This document shows positions 45,282 to 54,481 of a stretch of 64,000 nt of DNA, in pieces. Under the pieces are notes generated by a model that searched no databases, was not told the DNA's origin, and saw only the letters and a list, made by a program, of their open reading frames with translations. The position numbers and the translations under genes were made by a program. This DNA comes from CAWKGV01 sp963849305 (lineage in GTDB: Bacteria; Pseudomonadota; Alphaproteobacteria; Acetobacterales; Acetobacteraceae), in assembly GCA_963849305.1 (NCBI GenBank), contig CAWKGV010000008.1:248001-312000 (forward strand), in the 5' to 3' direction. Every line of letters starts with the position of its first letter. Positions within the stretch are counted from its first letter, which is position 1.

Positions 45282-46684
45282 AACCGACCGTGCTCGGTGC
45301 GCTATTTATGACCGTTGGCGCGATGGTCCTCGGTCCGGCTCCGGTCCGCGCCCAGGAAATGCAATACGATCCGTCTGCGCTCATTCGGAAGTTGCTGCCG
45401 ACCGTCGTCAACGTTACCGCCGTCGTCGCGGCCAGCATTCCGGCTCCGAGCGCCATGGCCTCCGTGGGCGATCCCGGCGTCGACGCGACACAGCAGAAGA
45501 AGCAGCTCGGGTCCGGCTTCGTCATCGATCCGGAAGGCGAGATCGTGACCAACTACCACGTCATCGACGGCGCCTACGAACTCGTCATCAACTTCTCGGA
45601 CGGCTCGCAGACCACGGCCCAGGTGGAGGACGCCGACCGTTTGGCGGACATTGCGGTGCTCAAGGTCAATGTTGGTCACCCGCTCCCTGCCGCGCAGTGG
45701 GGTGACAGCAACGCGGTCCGGATCGGCGATCCAGTACTCGCGATCGGCAACCCCCTAGGGGTTGGCATGACGGTCACGGGCGGCATCGTCAGCGCGCTCA
45801 ACCGCAACATCATGGAAACCCCATACGACGACTACATCCAGACCGACGCGCCGATCAATCACGGCAATTCCGGCGGGCCCTTGTTCAACATGAAAGGCCA
45901 TGTCGTCGGCATTAACAGCGCCATCATCTCGCCCACCACCGGCTCGGCTGGCCTCGGCTTCGCGATCCCGTCGCGGGACGCGCAACTGGTCATAAAGCGG
46001 CTGCGGGAGTTCGGATGGTTCCGGCCAGGCTGGCTGGGCATCAAGATCCAACAAGTGACCCCGGACATGGCCGTGGCACTTGGGATGGAGCAGCCGCAAG
46101 GCTCGATCATTGCCGAGGTCTTCCCCGATAGCCCGGCATCCAAGGCGGGGCTCAAAGTTGGCGACATCGTGCTGCGCTTGAATGGGACAACGCCGACCGA
46201 CGAACGGTCCTTGCTGCGCGACATTGCACGGATGGCCCCAGGCGAGCATGCCACGGTGACGATCCTGCGCGACGGCAAGCAGCTCGAAATTCCGGCGTCC
46301 ATCGTCCAATGGCCGCGCAGCTTCTGGAATAAGTTCGATGCTCCTATCAAACAGGTGAAGATCAACTGGGTCATCCCGCCTGATCTCGGTCTCAGCTTGG
46401 CACCGGTCAGGGACGATCAGCGGGCAACGTACGGGCTAACGCCCGACCAGAACGGCGCTGTCATCACCGCCGTCGCTGCGGGCACCGATGCGGCCGGGCG
46501 CGGCATCAAGCCGGGCGACCTGCTCCTGCAGGTGCAAGACCGGCCAATCCGGTCGGCCGCCGACCTGCGGACGGCGCTGGCGCAAGCCCGCGAGAGCAGT
46601 CGCAACTTCGCGATGTTCCTGTTGCTGCCCAAGGTACAGATCTCCCCTGGGCCAGAATGGATCCCGTTGCAGGTCAAGCGTTGA
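45278..46684 (+). CDS. Do/DegP-type periplasmic serine protease with two PDZ domains
   Basis: A 468-residue S1C protease. The signal peptide is residues 1-26 (cleavage after VRAQ or just before). The catalytic triad is H94 (NYHVIDGA), D124 (RLADIAVLKV) and S198 (HGNSGGPLF). PDZ1 is at about 265-345 (FRPGWLGIKIQ, VFPDSPASKAGLKVGD) and PDZ2 at about 370-460 (GAVITAVAAGTDAAGRGIKPGD). It degrades or refolds periplasmic proteins. ATG 45278 overlaps the DUF1194 stop. I do not assign degP or degQ, because several such genes exist in these bacteria. Confidence 0.92.
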   Translation: MKPTVLGALFMTVGAMVLGPAPVRAQEMQYDPSALIRKLLPTVVNVTAVVAASIPAPSAMASVGDPGVDATQQKKQLGSGFVIDPEGEIVTNYHVIDGAYELVINFSDGSQTTAQVEDADRLADIAVLKVNVGHPLPAAQWGDSNAVRIGDPVLAIGNPLGVGMTVTGGIVSALNRNIMETPYDDYIQTDAPINHGNSGGPLFNMKGHVVGINSAIISPTTGSAGLGFAIPSRDAQLVIKRLREFGWFRPGWLGIKIQQVTPDMAVALGMEQPQGSIIAEVFPDSPASKAGLKVGDIVLRLNGTTPTDERSLLRDIARMAPGEHATVTILRDGKQLEIPASIVQWPRSFWNKFDAPIKQVKINWVIPPDLGLSLAPVRDDQRATYGLTPDQNGAVITAVAAGTDAAGRGIKPGDLLLQVQDRPIRSAADLRTALAQARESSRNFAMFLLLPKVQISPGPEWIPLQVKR

Positions 46685-46708
46685 TCGGCGCACCCGATCG
46701 AGCCGGCA

Positions 46709-48031
46709 TCAACGAAACCGCACCAGCCGCCCCTGCGGGATCCCCAGCACGTCACCCTCGCGCATCACCGCGCGCCCGCGCACGATCGTGAGCACCGGCC
46801 AGCCAGTGACCTCCATGCCCGCGAACGGCGTCCAGCCGCAAGGAGAGACGATCCAGGAGTCCTCGATCCGTCGCCGTCGCTTGAGATCGACTAGGGTGAA
46901 ATCGGCGTCGTAGCCGGCGGCGAGCCGGCCCTTGCCGAGCACCCCATAGACCCGCGCCGGCCCGGCGCACATCAGGTCCACCAGCCGACCTAACAAGAGC
47001 CGGCCGGCGGTCACATGATCCAGCATCACCGGCACGATCGTCTGAACCCCGGTGAGCCCGGCCGGGCAGTCGGGCCAGGGCAACAGCTTCTTCTCGCGCG
47101 AATGCGGCGCGTGGTCGGAGCCGATCGTGTCCACCGTGCCGTCGGCCACCGCCGCCCAGGTCGCCTCGCGATGCCGCCGGTCACGAATCGGCGGGTTCAT
47201 CACGCCGAAGCCGCGCAGTCGCTCGTACACATCCGGCGCGATCTGCGTGAGATGGTTCAGCAGCACTTCGACTGTGGCGATGTCGCGATAGTCCCTCAGG
47301 TAATCGAGTTCCTCAGCCGTGGAAACGTGCAGGATATGCGCCGGCCGGCCGGTGGCGCAGGCGAGTGCCATCAGCCGGCGGGTGCCGAGGAAGGCGGTTT
47401 CCTCGTCGCGCCATTCCATGTGGCGAATATACGGGTCGCCGCGCTTGAACATGGCCCGGCGTGCTTGCAGCCGGTACTCGTCCTCGCTGTGAAAGGCGAT
47501 CCGGCGCTGGCCCGCGCGCATGACCCGCTCCAGGCTGTCGTCGTCCTCCACCAGCAGATCGCCGGTCGAGCTGCCGGCGAAGATCTTGATCGCGCAGACG
47601 CCACGTCCCTGTTCGAGCGCCGCAAGCTCGGCGATATTCGTCTTCGTGCCCCCGACATAGAGCCCGATATCGCACCATGAGGCGCGTTCCACGTAGTCCT
47701 GTTTCCAGGCGAGACGTTCGGCGTCGGTGATGGACGGAGCGGTGTTCGGCATGTCGAACACCGCGGTGAGGCCGCCCAATACCGCGGCCTTGGTGCCGGT
47801 CGGGATCGTTTCAACCGTGCTATCGCCTGGATCGCGCAAATGGACATGCGCGTCGATCAACCCGGGAAGCACGTGCAGCCCGGTGGCATCGATCGTCTCC
47901 TCGGCAGTCGCGTTCCCCGGCACGCCGAGCGCCGCGGTGCGACCATCCCGCACGCCCACATCCGTCCGCTCCATGCCCCAGGGCAGCACGCAGACGCCGT
48001 TGCGGATCAGCAGGTCGTAATGGGCTTGCAT
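46709..48031 (-). CDS. pyrC: Dihydroorotase (class I amidohydrolase)
   Basis: A 440-residue enzyme. The metal motif is DAHVHLRDPGD (H62, H64). The carboxylated Lys is probably K149 in AIKIFAGSSTGD, and the other ligands are H181, H235 (AHILHVST) and D306 (GSDHAPH). MPNTAPS and NHLTQIAPD segments are typical of dihydroorotase rather than hydantoinase. It closes carbamoyl-aspartate to dihydroorotate in pyrimidine synthesis. ATG 48031 lies behind GGAAGGAA. No other pyr gene is adjacent, so an allantoinase-like role remains a weaker alternative. Confidence 0.85.
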   Translation of the reverse strand: MQAHYDLLIRNGVCVLPWGMERTDVGVRDGRTAALGVPGNATAEETIDATGLHVLPGLIDAHVHLRDPGDSTVETIPTGTKAAVLGGLTAVFDMPNTAPSITDAERLAWKQDYVERASWCDIGLYVGGTKTNIAELAALEQGRGVCAIKIFAGSSTGDLLVEDDDSLERVMRAGQRRIAFHSEDEYRLQARRAMFKRGDPYIRHMEWRDEETAFLGTRRLMALACATGRPAHILHVSTAEELDYLRDYRDIATVEVLLNHLTQIAPDVYERLRGFGVMNPPIRDRRHREATWAAVADGTVDTIGSDHAPHSREKKLLPWPDCPAGLTGVQTIVPVMLDHVTAGRLLLGRLVDLMCAGPARVYGVLGKGRLAAGYDADFTLVDLKRRRRIEDSWIVSPCGWTPFAGMEVTGWPVLTIVRGRAVMREGDVLGIPQGRLVRFR

Positions 48032-48104
48032 CGGCCAATTCCTTCCGGGCGCTTCGACAAAGACTATCACCCGCCGTATGGTGGATCGAGCGCGGGAGGT
48101 TGGG

Positions 48105-48905
48105 ATGGACTTGGCATCAGAGGGCGGCAACGGTATCGGATCGGCCGAGCGATTGCGCATTCGCGCCGGCGCCTATTCCGGGCTGACTGCCGGCCTAGCG
48201 CCCGGCAGCGTTCAGGCGAACTTGGTGGTTCTGCCGAACGCGCTTGCCCATGACTTCCTCCGTTTCGCCCAGGCGAACCCGAAGCCCTGCCCGGTGCTCG
48301 CGGTCTCGGAGCCGGGCGATCCACGCTTGCCCACGCTTGGGGGCGATTTGGACCTGCGCACCGACCTCCCCCGTTATCGCGTCTGGCGTCGCGGCGAGCT
48401 GGTCGAGGAGCCGACCGACATCAGCCATCTCTGGCGCGGCGATCTGGTGGGTTTCGCGATCGGCTGCTCCTTCTCCTTCGAATGGGCGCTGCTCGAAGAC
48501 GGGATCGAGCTGCGTCATATCGCTTCCGGTCGCAACGTGCCGATGTACCGCACCAATATCCGTTGCGTATCGGCTGGCGTGTTTCATGGCCCGATGGTGG
48601 TGTCGATGCGTCCGCTCCAGCCGGCGGACGCGATCCGTGCCGTCCAGATCACTTCCCGCTTTCCGTCCGTGCATGGCGCCCCGGTGCATATCGGCCTGCC
48701 GGAGCTGATCGGTATCGAGGACGTAGCGCGTCCCGACTATGGCGAGGCGGTGCCGGTGCGGCTGGACGAGCTACCGGTGTTCTGGGCGTGCGGCGTGACC
48801 CCGCAGGCGGCGATCGCCGAGGCGAAGCCCGATTTCTGCATTACCCACGCGCCCGGCCACATGCTGATCACGGACTTGCGCAATGCCAGCCTGGCCAGTT
48901 TTTGA
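48105..48905 (+). CDS. DUF1445/D-glutamate cyclase-family putative hydro-lyase (YcsI-like)
   Basis: A 266-residue protein. Family signatures are GLAPGSVQANLVVLPNALAHDF, LVGFAIGCSFSFEWAL, and THAPGHMLITDL near the end; all are typical of the YcsI/UPF0317 group that includes mammalian D-glutamate cyclase. I choose ATG 48105 because GGGAGG lies 5 bases upstream; an upstream ATG at 48078 lacks a ribosome site. It is divergent from pyrC. Reaction in bacteria uncertain. Confidence 0.85.
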   Translation: MDLASEGGNGIGSAERLRIRAGAYSGLTAGLAPGSVQANLVVLPNALAHDFLRFAQANPKPCPVLAVSEPGDPRLPTLGGDLDLRTDLPRYRVWRRGELVEEPTDISHLWRGDLVGFAIGCSFSFEWALLEDGIELRHIASGRNVPMYRTNIRCVSAGVFHGPMVVSMRPLQPADAIRAVQITSRFPSVHGAPVHIGLPELIGIEDVARPDYGEAVPVRLDELPVFWACGVTPQAAIAEAKPDFCITHAPGHMLITDLRNASLASF

Positions 48906-48969
48906 TGCCGCGCTACGTTGTTGCTCAAATTAACCTTTCGTTCAAACGGCAAAACTGATCGGAGGAACA

Positions 48970-50586
48970 ATGGCCAGCGCAACTCAAAACTTCGACGCTG
49001 TCGTGATCGGCGCGGGCTTTTCCGGCATGCACATGCTGAAGTCGCTACGGGATAAGTTGGGGCTGAAGGTGCGAGTTTATGAAGCCGGTGAAACCGTGGG
49101 CGGCACCTGGTACTGGAACCGCTACCCCGGCGCGCGTTGCGATTCTGACTCCTACATCTATTGCTTCACCTGGGACAAACAGCTTTTGCAAGCATGGGAA
49201 TGGTCCGAACGCTATCCCGAGCAGCCCGAAATTCTGAGTTATCTCGAGCATGTGGCCAAACGCCACGACCTGAAACGCGATATGCAATTCAACACGCACG
49301 TGACCGGCGCCGAATTCGACGAGAGAACCAATCTCTGGACGGTGCGCACCGACAAGGGCGAAGAGGTCACGGCACGTTACCTCATCGCGGCCGTGGGTAC
49401 CCTCTCGGACACAAACATACCACAGTTCAAAGGCCTGGAGAAGTTCAAGGGCAAGTGGTATCATACCAGCCGTTTCCCTCATGCCGGCGTTGATTTCACC
49501 AACAAGCGGGTGGCCGTGGTCGGCACCGGCGCGACTGCGGTGCAAGCCATTCCCGAAATCTCGCAGCAGGCAAAGCAACTCACCGTTTTCCAGCGTACCG
49601 CGAACTACTGTGTGCCGGCACGCAACGGCAAGGTGGACCCCGAACTGGTCAAGGCGCGAAAGGCGGACTATGACGGGGTGGTCAAGCGCATCCGCGAATC
49701 GTTCTTCGGCCAGGAGCATTACTTCATCCCGAAGGCGGTGCTGGAGACCACGCCCGAGGAGCGAGAGCGTGAGTTCGACCGGATGTGGGACGCTGGTGGC
49801 TTCGCCTTCTGGCTGGCCAACTACCAGGACATGTTCTTCAGTCAGGAAGCCAATGACCTGTGCGCCGACTACCTCAAACGTAAGATCCGCAAAACCGTGA
49901 AAGACCCGGTCGTAGCCGAAAAGCTTATCCCCAAGGGCTACGCCTACGGCACCAAGCGCCAGCCGCTGGACACCAACTACTTCGAGACATTCAACAAGGA
50001 TAATGTGCTGCTCGTCGATGCCAAGACCGACGGCGGGATTGAAGAAATAACCGAAAAGGGCATCCGAGCGGGTGGCAAGGAATACGAGTTCGACATCATC
50101 GTTTTCGCCACCGGTTTTGATGCCATGACCGGCCCGCTAAAGGCCCTGAACCTAAAAGGTCGCGGCGGCCGCACGCTGGATGAGCAGTGGGCCGATGGTC
50201 CGCACACCTACCTGGGTATCTCGGTCGCGGGCTTTCCTAACTTGTTCACCATCACCGGCCCGCAAAGCCCGTCGGTGCTGTCGAACATGCCGGTATCGAT
50301 CGAGCAGCATGTGGAGTGGATCACCGACTGCATCGACACCATGCGCAAGACCGGCAAGTCCATCATCGAGGCGACGCCCGAGGCGCAGGATCAGTGGGTC
50401 GCGCATGTCAACGAGATCGTCAGCATGACGCTGATGGTCGGTGCTAACTCCTGGTACATGGGGGCCAACATCCCCGGCAAACCACGTACCTTCTTGCCCT
50501 ATCTGGGGCCGGAAGGCGTCGGCGGTTACCGCAAGAAGTGCGACGAGGTCGCGGCCAAGGGCTACGAGGGGTTCGAACTGGCGTAG
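48970..50586 (+). CDS. Flavin-containing monooxygenase, Baeyer-Villiger type
   Basis: A 538-residue FAD/NADPH enzyme. The FAD Rossmann motif is VIGAGFSGMHML (12-23), followed by GGTWYWNRYPGARCD. The NADPH motif is VVGTGATAVQA (183-193). The BVMO fingerprint F-x-G-x3-H-x3-W-P is present as FKGKWYHTSRFP (159-170), with Phe169 replacing the usual Trp. The C-terminal substrate region has GPQSPSVLSNMPVSIEQH. It should oxidise ketones to esters or lactones with oxygen. ATG 48970 lies behind GGAGGAA in a short AT-richer leader (48906-48969). Its codon choice looks somewhat less GC-extreme than its neighbours, suggesting possible transfer; not measured. Confidence 0.92.
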   Translation: MASATQNFDAVVIGAGFSGMHMLKSLRDKLGLKVRVYEAGETVGGTWYWNRYPGARCDSDSYIYCFTWDKQLLQAWEWSERYPEQPEILSYLEHVAKRHDLKRDMQFNTHVTGAEFDERTNLWTVRTDKGEEVTARYLIAAVGTLSDTNIPQFKGLEKFKGKWYHTSRFPHAGVDFTNKRVAVVGTGATAVQAIPEISQQAKQLTVFQRTANYCVPARNGKVDPELVKARKADYDGVVKRIRESFFGQEHYFIPKAVLETTPEEREREFDRMWDAGGFAFWLANYQDMFFSQEANDLCADYLKRKIRKTVKDPVVAEKLIPKGYAYGTKRQPLDTNYFETFNKDNVLLVDAKTDGGIEEITEKGIRAGGKEYEFDIIVFATGFDAMTGPLKALNLKGRGGRTLDEQWADGPHTYLGISVAGFPNLFTITGPQSPSVLSNMPVSIEQHVEWITDCIDTMRKTGKSIIEATPEAQDQWVAHVNEIVSMTLMVGANSWYMGANIPGKPRTFLPYLGPEGVGGYRKKCDEVAAKGYEGFELA

Positions 50587-50615
50587 CCGCCGCTCTCGTA
50601 ATCCAGGATGTTCCG

Positions 50616-52379
50616 TCACACCTGCGCCAGCGTCTCGAACACATCCCCCGCCGGCGGCAATCCCAGAATGTGCCGCCGATGCCACAGCGCGTAGAACAGC
50701 AGCATCCACGCCGCCTGCCCCTCCGGCCCGCGCGCGATGCCACGAAACAAGGCCTCGACCTTCGCGGGCGCGGCGATCTCGGCAACGCCGGGCTGTGCCG
50801 CGACCAGCGGGCCGAGCCGCGCCCCCTGGCCCTTGATCCAGTCGCCGACCGGCACCGTGAAGCCCCGCTTGGGCGCGAACGGCCGGGCCTCCGGCAAGTG
50901 CTGCTCCAGCCATTTCCGCAACAGCCATTTGCCGGTGCGGTTGCGCAGCTTGAGATGATCGGGCAGCCGGAACGCCGCCGCCGCCACGCCCGGATCGAGG
51001 AACGGCGTGCGGCCCTCCACCGCGTGTGCCATCAGACAGCGGTCGAGCTTCAGCAACAGGTCGTGCGGCAGCCAATCCGCGATGTCGGCGGCCTGCGCCG
51101 CGGCAAGCCGCGAGCGCTCGCCCTCGGCAGCACGCTGCTCACTCGCGGCGAATCCGTCGCGCCAACCGGCCGGCCGGCGGCGCAGCACGTCCACGCGGTC
51201 GAACATGCCGCGCGCGCGCATCACCCGCCCGCCCATCCACCACGGGCGCATCGCGCGGCGATAGCGACCATAGCCGCCGAACAGCTCGTCGCCGCCCTCG
51301 CCGCACAGCACCACCTTCACGTCCTGCCGGGCGCGGCGGGCCAGGAACCAGGTCGGGATGATGGCGTAATCCGCCGCCGGGTCGTCCATGCAGCCGACAA
51401 TTTCGGGCAGGTGCTGCCAGACCATCGCCTCGGTGATCTCAATCGCCTCGTGCTGCGCCCCGGCCGCCCGGGCGACGGCTGCCGCGTGCGCGCGCTCGTC
51501 GGCGGCACCGGGCACGTCCCAGCCTGCCGTGAAGGCGAGCACCGGCGCGCTATTCAGCCGCGCCATTAGCGCCAGCAGCGCCGAGCTATCCACACCGCCC
51601 GACAGGAACATCCCGTACGGCACGTCGCTGCGCTGGTGCAGCAGCACGCTTTGTTCCAGCGCCCCGTCCAGCCGCTCCAGCGCCGGCGCCTCGCCGATCT
51701 CCTCCGGCCCGCCCTCCGGCAAAACGGACAGGCGATGGCGGTCCACCACATGGCCTTCAACGCAGGTCAGCGTCTCGCCCGGCAGCACTCGCGTGATCCC
51801 CTCGAAGATCGTGTCGTCGCCAGTAGTGAACTGGAGTTGCAGCAGCTCGTCGCGCGCGGCGCTGCGCAGCCGCCTTGGCGCCAACTCCGCCGCCAGCAGC
51901 GCCTGCGGCTCGGAGGCAAAGGCGAGGCCGCCATCGGAATGCGCGATATAGAGCGGCTTGATACCGAAGGGATCGCGCGAGAGCGTCACCGTGCGCGCCG
52001 CGCGATCGTGGACCGCAATCGCGTACATCCCGCGCAGGTGACGCGCATACTCGGCGCCGTCGCGCAGCCACAGATGCAAGGCTGGCTCGCAGTCGCTGTC
52101 GGTGGCAAAGCGCGCCTCCGGCAGCTCGGCGCGCAGCTCCCGGTAATTGTAGATTTCGCCGTTGGCGATGAGCGTGGCAGTACCGGCGAACAGCGGCTGA
52201 TCGCCGGTCTCCAGGTCGATGATCGCCAGCCGGTTCTGCGCCAGCGCGATGCGTCCGACAACGGCGTGCCCGGTGCCGTCCGGCCCGCGATGCGCGAGCG
52301 CGCGGACCAGCTTGGCGAGCACGGCGGGCTCCGGCGGGGGCGAGCCGGACGCGAGCACAAGGCCGGCGATGCCGCACAT
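50616..52379 (-). CDS. asnB: Asparagine synthase (glutamine-hydrolysing)
   Basis: A 587-residue amidotransferase. The processed N-terminus would expose Cys2 (MCGIAGL). The class II glutaminase domain has NGEIYNYRELR. The synthetase domain has the PPi-loop FLSGGVDSSALLA and later CGEGGDELFGGYGRYRRA. It makes asparagine or amidates a related acid. ATG 52379 shares one base with the stop of the upstream glycosyltransferase gene. Such asnB-glycosyltransferase pairs are known in surface-glycan loci, so a role in modifying a sugar is an alternative to amino acid synthesis. Confidence 0.9.
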   Translation of the reverse strand: MCGIAGLVLASGSPPPEPAVLAKLVRALAHRGPDGTGHAVVGRIALAQNRLAIIDLETGDQPLFAGTATLIANGEIYNYRELRAELPEARFATDSDCEPALHLWLRDGAEYARHLRGMYAIAVHDRAARTVTLSRDPFGIKPLYIAHSDGGLAFASEPQALLAAELAPRRLRSAARDELLQLQFTTGDDTIFEGITRVLPGETLTCVEGHVVDRHRLSVLPEGGPEEIGEAPALERLDGALEQSVLLHQRSDVPYGMFLSGGVDSSALLALMARLNSAPVLAFTAGWDVPGAADERAHAAAVARAAGAQHEAIEITEAMVWQHLPEIVGCMDDPAADYAIIPTWFLARRARQDVKVVLCGEGGDELFGGYGRYRRAMRPWWMGGRVMRARGMFDRVDVLRRRPAGWRDGFAASEQRAAEGERSRLAAAQAADIADWLPHDLLLKLDRCLMAHAVEGRTPFLDPGVAAAAFRLPDHLKLRNRTGKWLLRKWLEQHLPEARPFAPKRGFTVPVGDWIKGQGARLGPLVAAQPGVAEIAAPAKVEALFRGIARGPEGQAAWMLLFYALWHRRHILGLPPAGDVFETLAQV

Positions 52380-53407
52380 CAGGGTTTCTCCACCGTGTTC
52401 AAGAACCGCCGCCACCGCATCAGCACCGGCGCCTCCGCGAACTCGCCGGCGAAGCGGGCACGGCCCGCCGCGGCTAAAGCGGCGCGCCGGCTCGCATCGT
52501 CGAGCAAGGCGCGCACACCGGCCGCCAGCGCCGCCACGTCCTCCGTTGGCACTAGCAGCCCGTCGTGGCCCGATCTAATCAGCTCGCGCGGGCCCTGCGC
52601 GGCGGTGGCCACGACCGGCCGCCCGGCGGACCACGCCTCGATCACCACGTTGCCGAGTGGCTCGTGGCGCGAGGGGCAGACCAGTAGGTCAGCGGCGGCG
52701 AGCAGGGCGCCGGAATCGGTACGCCAGCCGGGCAGGTGCAGGCGCGACGCGACACCCTCGGCCGCCGCGAGGTGGGTCAGCGCCAGCCGCTCCGGTCCGT
52801 CTCCTGCGATCAGCGCATGAACCCCGGGCAGATGCGGCAGGGCACGGATCAGCACGTCGAACGCCTTGTTCGGATGGAGCCGCCCCAGCGCGAGCAGCAG
52901 AGGGGCGCCCTCCGGCACGCCGAGATCGGCGTGCGACGTCGGCCTCGCGCCATCCATATCCGTGACGAAATTCGGCAGGTAATGCACCCGATCCGCGGGC
53001 CAGCCCTGGGCGCGAATCCACGCCACGATGCCGTTTGTGTTGCCGACCAGGTGCTCGCACCGGCGGTAGTATTTTAGATCGTAGTAGCCGCCGAGCCGGC
53101 CGGCCAGCACCCACTCGCCGGTCGGGGTGAAGCGAGCCGCCCGGCTCATCCAGGAAACCACCACGCGCGGGTCGAAGCGGCGCAGCGCGCGGGCCAGCCG
53201 GCGGCCAGTCAGCAGGTCGAGCGGCCCGCCGAAGCCTAGCGTGATCGGCGCCAGCCCGGCCTCGGCGAGCCGACTAGCGCGCGCGGGATGGCGGCGGATC
53301 ACCGGCAGCACCCTGTCTCCGGCGCGCGCCAACGCTATCGCCAGCCGCTCGAAGAACAGTTCCGACCCTCCGGCGGGCGCGCCCGCCATGACCAACGCGA
53401 GATTCAT
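52379..53407 (-). CDS. Glycosyltransferase family 4
   Basis: A 342-residue GT-B enzyme. The N-terminal half opens with LALVMAGAPAGGSELFFERL. The C-terminal nucleotide-sugar domain has LLLALGRLHPNKAFDVLI, ALIAGDGPER and the E-x7-E motif CPSRHEPLGNVVIEAWSAG. It transfers a sugar from an activated donor; the acceptor is unknown. It is coupled to asnB (TGATG) and divergent from the YgfZ-type gene 54 bases away. Confidence 0.9.
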   Translation of the reverse strand: MNLALVMAGAPAGGSELFFERLAIALARAGDRVLPVIRRHPARASRLAEAGLAPITLGFGGPLDLLTGRRLARALRRFDPRVVVSWMSRAARFTPTGEWVLAGRLGGYYDLKYYRRCEHLVGNTNGIVAWIRAQGWPADRVHYLPNFVTDMDGARPTSHADLGVPEGAPLLLALGRLHPNKAFDVLIRALPHLPGVHALIAGDGPERLALTHLAAAEGVASRLHLPGWRTDSGALLAAADLLVCPSRHEPLGNVVIEAWSAGRPVVATAAQGPRELIRSGHDGLLVPTEDVAALAAGVRALLDDASRRAALAAAGRARFAGEFAEAPVLMRWRRFLNTVEKP

Positions 53408-53461
53408 GGGGCCGCCTTACACTTCTTGCCGACGTATGTGCCAGCGCCCACCTGTCCGGGC

Positions 53462-54277
53462 ATGACACGATTGGCAGCATTGCACGACCGAGGCGTGATC
53501 GAGATCGCCGGCGAGGACCGGATTGGCTTCCTACAGGGCTTGGTTTCCAACGACGTGGCGGCGGCGGCGCCCGGACGGGCGGTTTGGGCTGCCCTGCTCA
53601 CCCCGCAAGGCAAATGGCTGGCCGACTTCTTCATCCTGAGCGATGGCGAACGGCTGCTGCTCGACTGCGAACGCGGGCAGGTTTCGCTGCTCATGCAGCG
53701 CCTCGCCCGCTTCCGGCTGCGCGCCAAGGTGCGGCTCGAGACGCTCGATGATCTTCGGGTGTACGCAGCCTGGAATGGCGAGCCGCCGCAGGCCGCTGTC
53801 GTCGCCCCCGATCCGCGGCTGCCCGAAGCAGGCTGGCGCGCGCTGGATGCGATGCCGCTGCCTGCCAATGCGACCGCCGGGGACTACGATTTGCACCGGC
53901 TCGCGCTCGGCCTGCCGGATGGCTCGCGCGACCTCGAGGCGGAGAAGACCATCCTGCTCGAAGCAGGGTTCGACGAGCTGAACGGCGTCTCCTGGACCAA
54001 GGGCTGTTACATGGGCCAAGAACTGACCGCGCGCACGAAGTACCGCGGCCTGGTCAAGCGCCGGCTCGTGCCGGTGTCGGCGCAAGGCGACCTGCCGCCG
54101 CCCGGCACGCCGGTGCTCCGGGACGGAGCGGAGGTCGGGATGATGCGTTCCGGCCGCGCCGGCCTGGGACTCGCGCTATTGCGGCTGGAAGCCACGCGCG
54201 ATCCTCTCGCGTGCGGCGAGGCGCGACTGATCCCGCGCATCCCCGCCTGGATGCGCCTGCCCGAGCCGGCTGCGTGA
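53462..54277 (+). CDS. YgfZ/GcvT-like folate-binding protein
   Basis: A 271-residue protein. The family signature KGCYMGQELTARTKYRG is at 180-196 (C182). The N-terminus GVIEIAGEDRIGFLQGLVSND is typical. YgfZ proteins bind tetrahydrofolate and support iron-sulfur enzymes such as MiaB. ATG 53462 is the start of the conserved region; longer frames are non-coding. It is followed by a 204-base gap that carries a degenerate repeat of part of the next gene. Confidence 0.9.
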   Translation: MTRLAALHDRGVIEIAGEDRIGFLQGLVSNDVAAAAPGRAVWAALLTPQGKWLADFFILSDGERLLLDCERGQVSLLMQRLARFRLRAKVRLETLDDLRVYAAWNGEPPQAAVVAPDPRLPEAGWRALDAMPLPANATAGDYDLHRLALGLPDGSRDLEAEKTILLEAGFDELNGVSWTKGCYMGQELTARTKYRGLVKRRLVPVSAQGDLPPPGTPVLRDGAEVGMMRSGRAGLGLALLRLEATRDPLACGEARLIPRIPAWMRLPEPAA

Positions 54278-54346
54278 GCGCGCATCGCAAAATCGCCTCG
54301 GCTGGGGAGCTTGGAGTAGAAACACCGGCCGGCCATCCCGGGGTCG

Positions 54347-54402
54347 GCCGTTCTTCCCTAACCACGCTGTCGCCGGTGATCTCCGCGACGCGCTGAACGA
54401 TT
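54347..54402 (-). repeat. Degenerate copy of an internal segment of the adjacent nuclease-like gene
   Basis: Bases 54347-54402 align with 54928-54989 over about 56 positions, with two 3-base gaps and few substitutions. Both read on the minus strand as IVQR...ITG...VVREER. Frame is kept, so it looks like a remnant of a paralogous coding segment. The rest of 54278-54481 holds no recognisable gene. Confidence 0.55.
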
Positions 54403-54481
54403 GAAAGGACCGAGCGTTTGCGATGCCCAACCCGGAGCGAGAGGATACGATTCTGGTTAAAGACCGGTTCGCGGGGTGATG

